A stretch of DNA of 22,026 nucleotides. Origin: a virus. The position numbers and the translations under genes are program-made. The DNA lies in the IMG/VR virus record IMGVR_UViG_3300031707_000204, positions 1 to 22,026 of that record; one strand, given 5' to 3'. The notes beneath the pieces were generated by a model that saw nothing but the letters and a program-made list of their open reading frames with translations, was not told where the DNA came from and searched no databases. Below, piece by piece: positions 15,206 through 21,631 of this stretch; the first letter of the stretch is position 1, and each line of letters begins with the position of its first letter.

Positions 15206-16348
15206 ATGACAAGAGGTATAAAACATAATTATAAAGAAATTAAAGATTATATAGAGCAATTTGGATGTAAACTTATAAGTACTGAATATAAAAGTATGGA
15301 TGATAAATTAACAATAGAATGTGTTTGTTTAAATAAGTGGGAAACTACTTTTTATAGTTTTAAAAATACTTGTCATCATCGATGCCATGATTGTTCTAAT
15401 ACACAAAGACTTACGTTTGAAACTGTAAAATCTATTATTGAAAATTTTGGATATTATTTATTAAGCATAGAATATAAGAACAGTATTACTCCGTTAATAA
15501 TAAAAGATAATGATAATTATTTATATTATATTTCTTTTAGTGATATTTTTACTGAATTTAAAAGAGGGGCTAAACCTCATGTATTTGTTCCTTCTAATAT
15601 TTTTGTTATAGAAAATATAAAATTATGGATTAAATTAAATAATAAACCATTTGAACTTATAAGTCAAAAATATATAAATAAAAACGATAAAATAGATTTT
15701 TATTGTTGTAAATGTAAAAATGTATTTGATGTATCATTAAATAATTTAAGATGGCATCAAAAAGGATGCCCATATTGTGTCGGTAAAAGGGTTTCCATTA
15801 AAAATAGTTTATATGAAAATTTTAAAGAATTGTCTTTAGAGTGGGATTATTTAATTAATAAAGGAAATCCAAAAGATTATAGTTATGGTTCTCATTATAA
15901 GGCTGGATGGATTTGCCCTGATTGTGAATATAAATGGTTTGCTAGTATACACGATAGAACTAATAATAAATCGGGTTGCCCTTGCTGTAGAAAATCTAAA
16001 GGAGAATTAATTATACATAAAAAATTAACTTCTTTAGAATTGTATTTTATTTCTCAATATAGATTTATTGATTGTAAAAATGAAAGATCATTACCTTTCG
16101 ATTTTTATTTGCCGATTCAAAATGTATGTATTGAATATCAAGGCAGACAACATTATGAATCTGTAAATGCGTGGGGCGGCGTAAAAGAATATGATAAAAT
16201 TAAATTAAACGATTCTATAAAAAAAGAATACTGCAAAAAAAATAATATAAAATTTTTATCTATTTCTTATTTAGATTTTAAAAATATTGAAAAAATTCTT
16301 GAAGATGCCCTAAATCTTCGAGGAAGGGAGATTTATGGCACGAACTAA
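15206..16348 (+). CDS. Freestanding homing endonuclease: zinc-ribbon modules plus Vsr-like EDxHD nuclease
   Basis: ATG 15206 has SD AAAGGAAGG (15192-15200); 380 residues. Repeated small modules fill the first two thirds: about 8-65 (cysteines 39, 41, 60, 63), a degenerate copy at 71-127, about 138-192 (C167, C168, C170, C188, C191), and a DUF4379-like zinc ribbon at 200-262 (LEWDYLINKGNP, WICPDC, GCPCC). The C-terminal domain resembles Vsr-type nucleases of the EDxHD family described for I-Bth0305I: E267 (KGEL), D299 (FDFYLP), E310 and H316 (EYQGRQHY), and D330 or D336. Such enzymes cut conserved phage genes and spread their own coding sequence. It sits between terL and portal, and its final codons overlap the portal SD and first five codons. 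It is AT-richer than its neighbours, consistent with transfer. Confidence 0.85.
   Translation: MTRGIKHNYKEIKDYIEQFGCKLISTEYKSMDDKLTIECVCLNKWETTFYSFKNTCHHRCHDCSNTQRLTFETVKSIIENFGYYLLSIEYKNSITPLIIKDNDNYLYYISFSDIFTEFKRGAKPHVFVPSNIFVIENIKLWIKLNNKPFELISQKYINKNDKIDFYCCKCKNVFDVSLNNLRWHQKGCPYCVGKRVSIKNSLYENFKELSLEWDYLINKGNPKDYSYGSHYKAGWICPDCEYKWFASIHDRTNNKSGCPCCRKSKGELIIHKKLTSLELYFISQYRFIDCKNERSLPFDFYLPIQNVCIEYQGRQHYESVNAWGGVKEYDKIKLNDSIKKEYCKKNNIKFLSISYLDFKNIEKILEDALNLRGREIYGTN
16311..16335 (+). promoter_or_regulatory. Hairpin presenting the portal gene SD in its loop
   Basis: TAAATCT (16311-16317) pairs with AGATTTA (16329-16335). The 11-base loop holds GAGGAAGGG, the portal SD, and the stem ends in the A of the portal ATG. 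All of it is also endonuclease coding sequence, so translation of that gene would melt the hairpin. Confidence 0.4.
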
Positions 16349-17933
16349 AAAAATAAAAGAATCATCGGAAATATTGTTGTCGGAATCTGATGTTTGGAGC
16401 ATAGTTGAGTTTGCTAGAGGAATGAGTGGGGCGTATAATGGAATAACAACGCCTGACCTCATTAGCAGTCGTCTTAAAGAACTTACTTTGAACCCGTTAG
16501 CTCCAACAGAAGATACTTTAAATAAAGCCCTTGCTAACCCGCGTGAAAATGAAACTCTTTTACAAGAATTTAGCCAATCTTTTGAGTTGCAAAGCCAGCC
16601 CTTTAAGAGGCTCCTCAGCTTTTTAGGGGGATTCCTTTCTTGGGACATGTCATATACATGTATTAATGCGACATATAAAGATTATTCTTCAAAAAAATAT
16701 CAAGATGATTTAAAAATTGTTTTTAGTTTTCTTGATAAATTTGATTATAAAAAAGAATTTGCTGTTGTAGTCAGAGAACTTTTACGCAATGAAGCATATT
16801 TTTGTGCTTCTAGATTTGAGGGAACTAAATATGTATTACAAGAACTTCCCGCTTCGCCTGTTTTTACAAAAATAACGGGCAGATTCGATTTCGGACTTCT
16901 TTTTAGCATGAACTTATATTGGCTGATTCTTCCCGGCATTGATTTGGACATGTATCCAAAATTCTTCCAACAAAAATATAAGGAATTATGGGAAGGAGGA
17001 GGACAAACAGGATTAAGATTATATGATCCTTCTTTACCTCCTGAACTTAGAGGACAGTCTTCGTGGGTACTTTGGCAAGATATCCCAATTGACGTAGGAT
17101 GGTGCTTTAAATTAAATCCAGAAATAGCAACTAGAGTTCCATATTTTAGTCCATTGTTTAATGATTTAATTTTGCAAGCATTAATGAGAAATTTGCAGAA
17201 AAATATCAATATGGCTACAGCAAATCGTTTACTAGTTGGGCAAATTGGTATATTAAAAGACAGTACTGTAAAGCAAAAAGACCAATTCAATATTTCACCG
17301 GCTCTTTTGGGCAACTTCTTAGCATTATTAAAAAGCGGATTTTCAGAAGCAATTAAGGTTGGGGCAGCACCTCTTGAAAACATGCAACAAATTGCTTTTC
17401 AAGCCGAAAACGATGTCTATGACTCGTACTTAAAAACTACATTGGCTTCTAGTGGTGTTAATACAAACTTAATTTTTACAAGTAATATGCGCCCTAATAT
17501 TATGGAAACTCAATTAAGTTTGAATACAGACGAACAACTTATGATGGCTTTATATCCTCAATTCAATGCTTTCTTAGAATATCAAATAAATAAATTAACA
17601 AAATTCTATAAATTTAAGTTCGAATTCGAAGGCTCCTCGTTTTTTAATAATCGTCAACAAAGATTTGAAAAAGCAATGATTTTACTTGATAAAGGAATAG
17701 TATTGCCTCAGAAAGTAGCCGCTGCTATGGGGATGTCGCCTATGGACTTCCAACGACAACTTGACGAAGCTAGGGCTACAGGATTTGTAGATAATCTTAC
17801 GCCTATAATTTCTGCCTTCCAACAATCGCCTAGTGCTGGTCGTCCTCCAAAAGAGGAAAGTGATTTGGGGGATTCGGGCGAACAAACAAAAGGAAGTGGT
17901 GCAAATATAGGTCGCGGGGGAAAAAATAAATAA
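16335..17933 (+). CDS. Portal protein
   Basis: The 532-residue protein follows the large terminase gene and has portal-type length and composition. It has a helical N-terminus, a mixed alpha/beta middle with aromatic-rich segments (SMNLYWLILPGIDLDMYP), a long stem/crown helix region (about 290-420), and a Gly/Ser/Lys-rich flexible tail from about 495. Twelve copies form the ring at one head vertex through which DNA passes and on which terminase docks. Identification rests on gene order and overall pattern, as portals share little sequence. The SD is GAGGAAGGGAG (16320-16330), lying in the end of the endonuclease gene. Confidence 0.8.
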   Translation: MARTKKIKESSEILLSESDVWSIVEFARGMSGAYNGITTPDLISSRLKELTLNPLAPTEDTLNKALANPRENETLLQEFSQSFELQSQPFKRLLSFLGGFLSWDMSYTCINATYKDYSSKKYQDDLKIVFSFLDKFDYKKEFAVVVRELLRNEAYFCASRFEGTKYVLQELPASPVFTKITGRFDFGLLFSMNLYWLILPGIDLDMYPKFFQQKYKELWEGGGQTGLRLYDPSLPPELRGQSSWVLWQDIPIDVGWCFKLNPEIATRVPYFSPLFNDLILQALMRNLQKNINMATANRLLVGQIGILKDSTVKQKDQFNISPALLGNFLALLKSGFSEAIKVGAAPLENMQQIAFQAENDVYDSYLKTTLASSGVNTNLIFTSNMRPNIMETQLSLNTDEQLMMALYPQFNAFLEYQINKLTKFYKFKFEFEGSSFFNNRQQRFEKAMILLDKGIVLPQKVAAAMGMSPMDFQRQLDEARATGFVDNLTPIISAFQQSPSAGRPPKEESDLGDSGEQTKGSGANIGRGGKNK

Positions 17934-17948
17934 AATGGAGGTTTTATT

Positions 17949-18008
17949 GGGATTGTATCCCCATATATAACGGTTAATCTATCGTTAGGTTAACTGGCCT
18001 CGTATATG
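17949..18008 (+). other. Compact set of inverted repeats in the portal-18050 gap
   Basis: GGGAT (17949-17953) pairs with ATCCC (17957-17961) around TGT. Then CATATA (17962-17967) pairs with TATATG (18003-18008), enclosing CGGTTAA (17971-17977) with TTAACTG (17990-17996). It lies in the 116-base leader before the next gene. An 11-codon frame from ATG 17935 (MEVLLGLYPHI) ends at 17970 inside it. It could be a 5'-UTR structure or processing site; it is not a recognisable tRNA. Confidence 0.35.
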
Positions 18009-18049
18009 TAAAATAATCATAATTTTCATAAAAGATTTAGGAGGAAAAA

Positions 18050-18406
18050 ATGGCTCAAAGAATTACTGCTTCACAAGCAACTAAAATAAATAGAATGAAT
18101 CGTGCGGCACAAGATGTTGCATTGGGTACTATTATTAGACAGATGGGAAATATTGCTACAGGTAGTCATACCGTTACTGGCGCACAGCAAAATGCTAGTG
18201 CTATCGTTATTGATACTACTTTAGGTTCTTCGACTGGACAAATTGTTCAACTTTATCGTGGTGGTTCTCCGATTTTTACTAGCGCCAGCGCATTCAGAGT
18301 TGTAAATAGTGCTGGAAGTATTACTATTACAGGTAGTTATACTGGTGTAAGTGGGCTATTGATTTCTGCAAGCGATATTGTAAATTGGATTGCTTTCAAA
18401 GCTTAA
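18050..18406 (+). CDS. Small head-region structural protein, helix then beta-rich
   Basis: The 118-residue product has SD AGGAGG (18039-18044). Residues 1-35 are polar helix (ITASQATKINRMNRAAQDVALG). The rest is Gly/Ser/Thr-rich beta sequence (ATGSHTVTGAQQNAS, TGSYTGVSG), ending DIVNWIAFKA. No catalytic motif or membrane segment is present. Placement between portal and the capsid protease suggests a capsid or head-fibre component, with the helix as an attachment and the beta part as an exposed domain. I do not recognise the family. Confidence 0.55.
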   Translation: MAQRITASQATKINRMNRAAQDVALGTIIRQMGNIATGSHTVTGAQQNASAIVIDTTLGSSTGQIVQLYRGGSPIFTSASAFRVVNSAGSITITGSYTGVSGLLISASDIVNWIAFKA

Positions 18407-18435
18407 ATAGATTGATATGAAAGGAGGTAGTCTAT
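18407..18435 (+). promoter_or_regulatory. Hairpin presenting the ferritin gene SD in its loop
   Basis: ATAGATT (18407-18413) pairs with AGTCTAT (18429-18435), seven pairs with one G-T. The 15-base loop contains AAAGGAGGT, and the ATG follows at 18438. The stem is weak, so any regulation is tentative. Confidence 0.35.
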
Positions 18436-18437
18436 AA

Positions 18438-18914
18438 ATGAGATTATCTTCAGTTTTAAATAGTGCTTTAAATGAACAAATACTTAAAGAATATCACAAT
18501 ATGCTCCTTTATAGGCAAATTGAATCCTACTTTCAAGATTTTCAATTAAAGGGTTTGGCGGGATATTTTGCAAAACAAGCCGAAGAAGAAAAAGGCCACG
18601 CATTAAAATTTACTAATCATATTAATGACCGTACGGGTGGAAAAGTGACATTGGGAGATATTGATGCTCCCAATGTTGCACTATCCGATTTTTCTTCTAT
18701 TGGTGATGAATATGTTAAATCGGAAGAAGGAACTACAGAAAGTATTGAGGCTTTATATTTTCTTGCTTTGAATGAACAAAGTTTTATAGATTTAGGATTT
18801 TTAGAAGAAATGCTTAATGAACAAGTTGAAGAAGAAGACTCTGCTCAGGAATTTTCATTGCGAATTAAAGCAGTAAAGGATATTGTATTATTTGATGCAA
18901 CGTTTGGGGAATAA
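18438..18914 (+). CDS. Phage-encoded ferritin (FtnA-like) with complete ferroxidase centre
   Basis: This 158-residue protein aligns along its whole length with bacterial ferritins (about 165 residues), a four-helix bundle plus a short last helix. Ferroxidase ligands of E. coli FtnA (E17, E50, H53, E94, Q127, E130) correspond to E18, E51, H54, E96, Q129 and E132. The third iron site (E49, E126, E129) corresponds to E50, E128 and E131, and Tyr24 to Y25. Hallmarks are LNEQILKEYHN, AEEEKGHALKF and NEQVEEE. Ferritins oxidise Fe(II) and store Fe(III) in 24-subunit shells. The SD is AAAGGAGGT (18420-18428). The gene is embedded in the head operon, followed two bases later by the next ATG. It may protect virion DNA from iron damage, hold iron for infection, or be a structural part; the phage role is inferred. 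Confidence 0.88.
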   Translation: MRLSSVLNSALNEQILKEYHNMLLYRQIESYFQDFQLKGLAGYFAKQAEEEKGHALKFTNHINDRTGGKVTLGDIDAPNVALSDFSSIGDEYVKSEEGTTESIEALYFLALNEQSFIDLGFLEEMLNEQVEEEDSAQEFSLRIKAVKDIVLFDATFGE

Positions 18915-18916
18915 AA

Positions 18917-19117
18917 ATGTATATAATTAATCCTACCCAAGAACAACTTGATTCTTGGTATAAATGCAAAGAAAAAATTGCTAAATTTTTAATATATAAA
19001 TGTAGTCTCCCATTAGTTGCTAGAAAAGGTGATTATTTTTATTTCGTAAAAACCGAACAATGGAAATTGGCAATAGCAAAATTACCATTATGGGATAAAA
19101 TTGTTGAAAAATTTTGA
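18917..19117 (+). CDS. 66-residue conserved-looking protein of unknown function
   Basis: It starts two bases after the ferritin stop (SD-like GGGGA, 18907-18911), so translation is probably coupled. The product begins MYIINPTQEQLDSWYKCKEKIA, has a short helix, a hydrophobic strand and a second amphipathic helix (EQWKLAIAKLPLWDKIVEKF). It has two cysteines and no motif I can assign. Coupling to ferritin invites a joint role, but the position ahead of the protease gene equally fits a small head-assembly protein. Confidence 0.6.
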   Translation: MYIINPTQEQLDSWYKCKEKIAKFLIYKCSLPLVARKGDYFYFVKTEQWKLAIAKLPLWDKIVEKF

Positions 19118-19126
19118 GAGTGAAAT

Positions 19127-19149
19127 TATTCCTCTCGAAAGGAGGAATA
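19127..19149 (+). promoter_or_regulatory. Perfect 8-bp hairpin sequestering the protease/scaffold gene SD
   Basis: TATTCCTC (19127-19134) is exactly complementary to GAGGAATA (19142-19149) across the loop TCGAAAG. Most of the SD AAAGGAGG (19138-19145) is in the loop and the 3' arm, with GAGG paired. The GTG start follows at 19157. This geometry suits a translational operator or temperature-sensitive switch. Confidence 0.5.
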
Positions 19150-19156
19150 TATTGGT

Positions 19157-20983
19157 GTGAATAAATTTATAAATTTTGAAGTTGAAAGTACAGAAATCAT
19201 AGAAGAAAATCCAGATTCTCAATTTGCAACTGCCCGAATTCAAGCATTTAGTTCAGATAAAAATAGGCATGATATGTATTGTTCTGAAGATGTTCTTCAA
19301 AAAACCGCTTCAACAATATATGATAAGCCAATTTTATATTCTATTGATCAGGTATTAAATGATTTCTACACTCACACAGAAGCAGGAAAATCATTAATTG
19401 CCGGATTTGTTGTTCCTAATAGTGCCGAATTTATAAGATTGTCGGATTCTAGATTGGCTCTTAGTGTTTTTGCAAAAATATGGAAACGCTATGCGCCCAA
19501 AGTGATAGAGTTGTTCCAAAGAGATTCTTTAAAAAATAAAAAAGTTTCTGTAGAAATGGAACTATTTGATTCCGAAGAAAAAAGCGATGGCCTTATTGAA
19601 ATGAAAGATTTTGCTTATTCTGGAATTACTTTGTTAGGAGATTTTATAACAGAAGCAAGTCCGGGTGCAAACATGCAGATGCTTTCTTTTTCTGAGGCAA
19701 ATGAACAATTTAAAGAAGATTATCAAATTGAATTTGGAAAATATGAAGATGAGATGAGTTTTAATATTCCATCTGAAGTTCAAACTAATGCTAAAAAAGG
19801 TTTAGATTTATATAAGAAATTTGAACGTGGTGGAAATTCTGTATCTGTTGCTCATGCAAAACATTTGACTACAGATAAAAAATCTACTCCTGAAAAAGTT
19901 CGTCATGCCCATAAATATATGGCTAAACGAGGCAGTAATAAATTTGATGAAAAGAATCCAACTAATAATCAAATTACATTTATGCTTTGGGGCGGCGAGG
20001 AATCAATCGATTGGACAAGTTCTTTAATTGAAAAAATGGGTGCTATGGATAGTAGACATACAAGTTATTTTGGCGAAGGAGGTATTATGCCATACGGATC
20101 ATTAAAAGATGTTAATCCGGCCCTAAAAGGAATTGAACCTCCTGTCAGTCTTGGTCAAGCCAATGAAATCGCTAAACAGGCAGATGCAATTGGTTCTGAT
20201 GAAAAAAAGAACGGATGGTCTATAGCCATTTCCCAATTTAAGAAAAATCATAAAGTAGAAGATGGGCATTGGGTTAAAAAGGAGGAAAAAATGGCTGAAG
20301 AAGAAAATAAACCTGAAAAGGAGGAAATGAGTGTGGAAAAAGACGAAAAAGTAGAAGAGGAAAAAATGGCTGAAACTCCAGCAGAAGAAAAAAAGGAAGA
20401 CCCTGAGGAAGAGAAGAAAGAAACTCCTGAGGAAGAAAAGAAAGAAAATATGTCTCTGGATGCTTATCTTGATGTTGCTGCAACCTTAGCTTTTCTTAAG
20501 GATGAAACCGAATCATATAAAGAAGTTGCTGCTGAATTTGCTAAACCAGCAGAAGAAATGAATTATGCAAAATGCATGGGCGCTATGTATGCTTTTATGT
20601 GTAAAATGGATGCTATGTGCAAAATGGCAGAAGATAAGGCAGCCAAAGAAGAAGAAGAGAAAAAGGCTTATATGGCTGAGAATGAGCAACTTAAGAAATT
20701 TAAAGCAGAAGAAGAACAGAAACAATTTAAATTTGCTGTTGATTCAACTCTTAAATCTATTGAGGAAAAAACTCAAATTCCAGCAGATGAGTTAGAATCT
20801 CTTCGTGAGAAATCTAAAGAATTTACTATATATACTCTTGATGCATGGACTAATCTTGCAAAAGCGCGTGGGTTAGATTTTGCTCTCAAGGGAGATAAGA
20901 AAGATGATGGCGTAAAACGCTATGGTTTACCATTTCCGGGTGAAGGACGAAAAGTTTCTAGTTCACCTTGGAGTCGTCAATAA
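19157..20983 (+). CDS. Capsid maturation protease fused to scaffold
   Basis: The start is GTG 19157, 11 bases after GGAGG; 608 residues. Residues about 5-175 look like a prohead protease, with H73 (YTHTEAGKS) and S131 (KKVSVEMEL) as candidate catalytic residues; the 58-residue spacing is near that of T4 gp21 (H85, S140). Residues about 205-290 form a further domain (EVQTNAKKGLDLYKKFERGG, then FMLWGGEESIDW) met in phage head proteins. Residues 311-375 hold LKGIEPPVSLGQANEIAKQA and HKVEDGHWVKK. From 376 there is a Glu/Lys-rich linker, then a coiled-coil scaffold ending in SSSPWSRQ. The scaffold shapes the prohead and the protease then removes it. Protease type and residues are inferred. It precedes the capsid genes. 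Confidence 0.72.
   Translation: MNKFINFEVESTEIIEENPDSQFATARIQAFSSDKNRHDMYCSEDVLQKTASTIYDKPILYSIDQVLNDFYTHTEAGKSLIAGFVVPNSAEFIRLSDSRLALSVFAKIWKRYAPKVIELFQRDSLKNKKVSVEMELFDSEEKSDGLIEMKDFAYSGITLLGDFITEASPGANMQMLSFSEANEQFKEDYQIEFGKYEDEMSFNIPSEVQTNAKKGLDLYKKFERGGNSVSVAHAKHLTTDKKSTPEKVRHAHKYMAKRGSNKFDEKNPTNNQITFMLWGGEESIDWTSSLIEKMGAMDSRHTSYFGEGGIMPYGSLKDVNPALKGIEPPVSLGQANEIAKQADAIGSDEKKNGWSIAISQFKKNHKVEDGHWVKKEEKMAEEENKPEKEEMSVEKDEKVEEEKMAETPAEEKKEDPEEEKKETPEEEKKENMSLDAYLDVAATLAFLKDETESYKEVAAEFAKPAEEMNYAKCMGAMYAFMCKMDAMCKMAEDKAAKEEEEKKAYMAENEQLKKFKAEEEQKQFKFAVDSTLKSIEEKTQIPADELESLREKSKEFTIYTLDAWTNLAKARGLDFALKGDKKDDGVKRYGLPFPGEGRKVSSSPWSRQ
20291..20983 (+). CDS. Nested in-frame scaffold protein (alternative start within protease gene)
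   Basis: ATG 20291 is in frame with the fusion gene and is preceded by AAGGAGG (20279-20285) at five bases. It would give a 230-residue protein corresponding to residues 379-608: the acidic linker plus the coiled-coil scaffold, without protease. Lambda C/Nu3 makes protease and scaffold from one gene in this way. A caution is that Lys-Glu-Glu codons naturally spell AAGGAGGAA, and similar strings recur at 20318-20324. Confidence 0.5.
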   Translation: MAEEENKPEKEEMSVEKDEKVEEEKMAETPAEEKKEDPEEEKKETPEEEKKENMSLDAYLDVAATLAFLKDETESYKEVAAEFAKPAEEMNYAKCMGAMYAFMCKMDAMCKMAEDKAAKEEEEKKAYMAENEQLKKFKAEEEQKQFKFAVDSTLKSIEEKTQIPADELESLREKSKEFTIYTLDAWTNLAKARGLDFALKGDKKDDGVKRYGLPFPGEGRKVSSSPWSRQ

Positions 20984-21026
20984 TTAATTTTATTCATTTA
21001 TTTAAAAATAGGAGGTTATATATATT

Positions 21027-21590
21027 ATGGCAGTTCATGGTGTGTTAGTTCCTAATAAAATCATGGCGACTAATGTAGATTCGCTGAATCGAACCGCAGT
21101 AAGTGGTTCTGATATTGATAACGGTATGGTGTTTGCTCTTTACTCTCTTTCAAGTGGTTCTGGAGAGGGCGAAGTTTGGATGACCGAAATGGCTTTGACT
21201 GGTTCATTGGCTGGTGTTTGGATGGCATATAGCCCCGAAGTTGTAAGTATTTTTTCTCCCGATGGGCTAACTGAATACAAAGGCATTAATGCTGATCCTC
21301 GTAACTTTTATGTTAAGGCTGGTCAAATGGTTGATTGCTTTAAGCCTCAGGCAGGAGATATTATTACGATGAGTGTTGAATGCTTTACTGCCGCAAGAAG
21401 TACGAATACCTATGCTACTGTTACAACCGGTTCTAATCAGTTAGTTTGGGCTTCTGGTGGTGTCGGTATTCAGAATGCGGCTGGTGTTTTCAAATATCTA
21501 GCAACGGATTATTTCTCAATTGGTTCGGGTAGTGTAATTGGTTCTACTCAACGACAGACCGCCTACAGAGTACAATGTCTGTTTAACTAG
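21027..21590 (+). CDS. Probable capsid decoration/accessory protein upstream of the major capsid protein
   Basis: The 187-residue product has AGGAGG just upstream (about 21010-21015) and ends in TAG. It is beta-rich: VDSLNRTAVSGSDIDNGMV near the N-terminus, VWMTEMALTGSLAGVWMAYSPEVV, DPRNFYVKAGQMVDCFKPQAGDIITMS and a Gly/Ser-rich final third. No enzyme or membrane motif is present. Placement between scaffold and major capsid protein is the usual site of cement or decoration proteins that stabilise expanded heads. It uses less AT-rich codons than upstream genes, in line with high expression. Another capsid-associated role is possible. Confidence 0.65.
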   Translation: MAVHGVLVPNKIMATNVDSLNRTAVSGSDIDNGMVFALYSLSSGSGEGEVWMTEMALTGSLAGVWMAYSPEVVSIFSPDGLTEYKGINADPRNFYVKAGQMVDCFKPQAGDIITMSVECFTAARSTNTYATVTTGSNQLVWASGGVGIQNAAGVFKYLATDYFSIGSGSVIGSTQRQTAYRVQCLFN

Positions 21591-21631
21591 GTTTGGTCAT
21601 AATTAATTAAACAAGGAGGATGTATAAAAAT

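Noticed and set aside
16745-17383. Long 212-codon open frame on the minus strand
   Set aside because: Fully antisense to the portal gene, with no SD and no recognisable domain; low-complexity Phe/Ser/Leu make-up is typical of a complement shadow.
13255-17933. Group I intron hosting the second endonuclease
   Set aside because: terL and portal are both complete and intact on either side and no intron core elements were recognised, so the endonuclease is freestanding.
17949-18008. Structured gap considered as a tRNA
   Set aside because: Too short, no acceptor stem/CCA arrangement, and no T-loop GTTCRA sequence.
20274-20483. Minus-strand frame rich in Phe, Pro and Leu
   Set aside because: It is the complement of the Glu/Lys-rich linker of the protease-scaffold gene.
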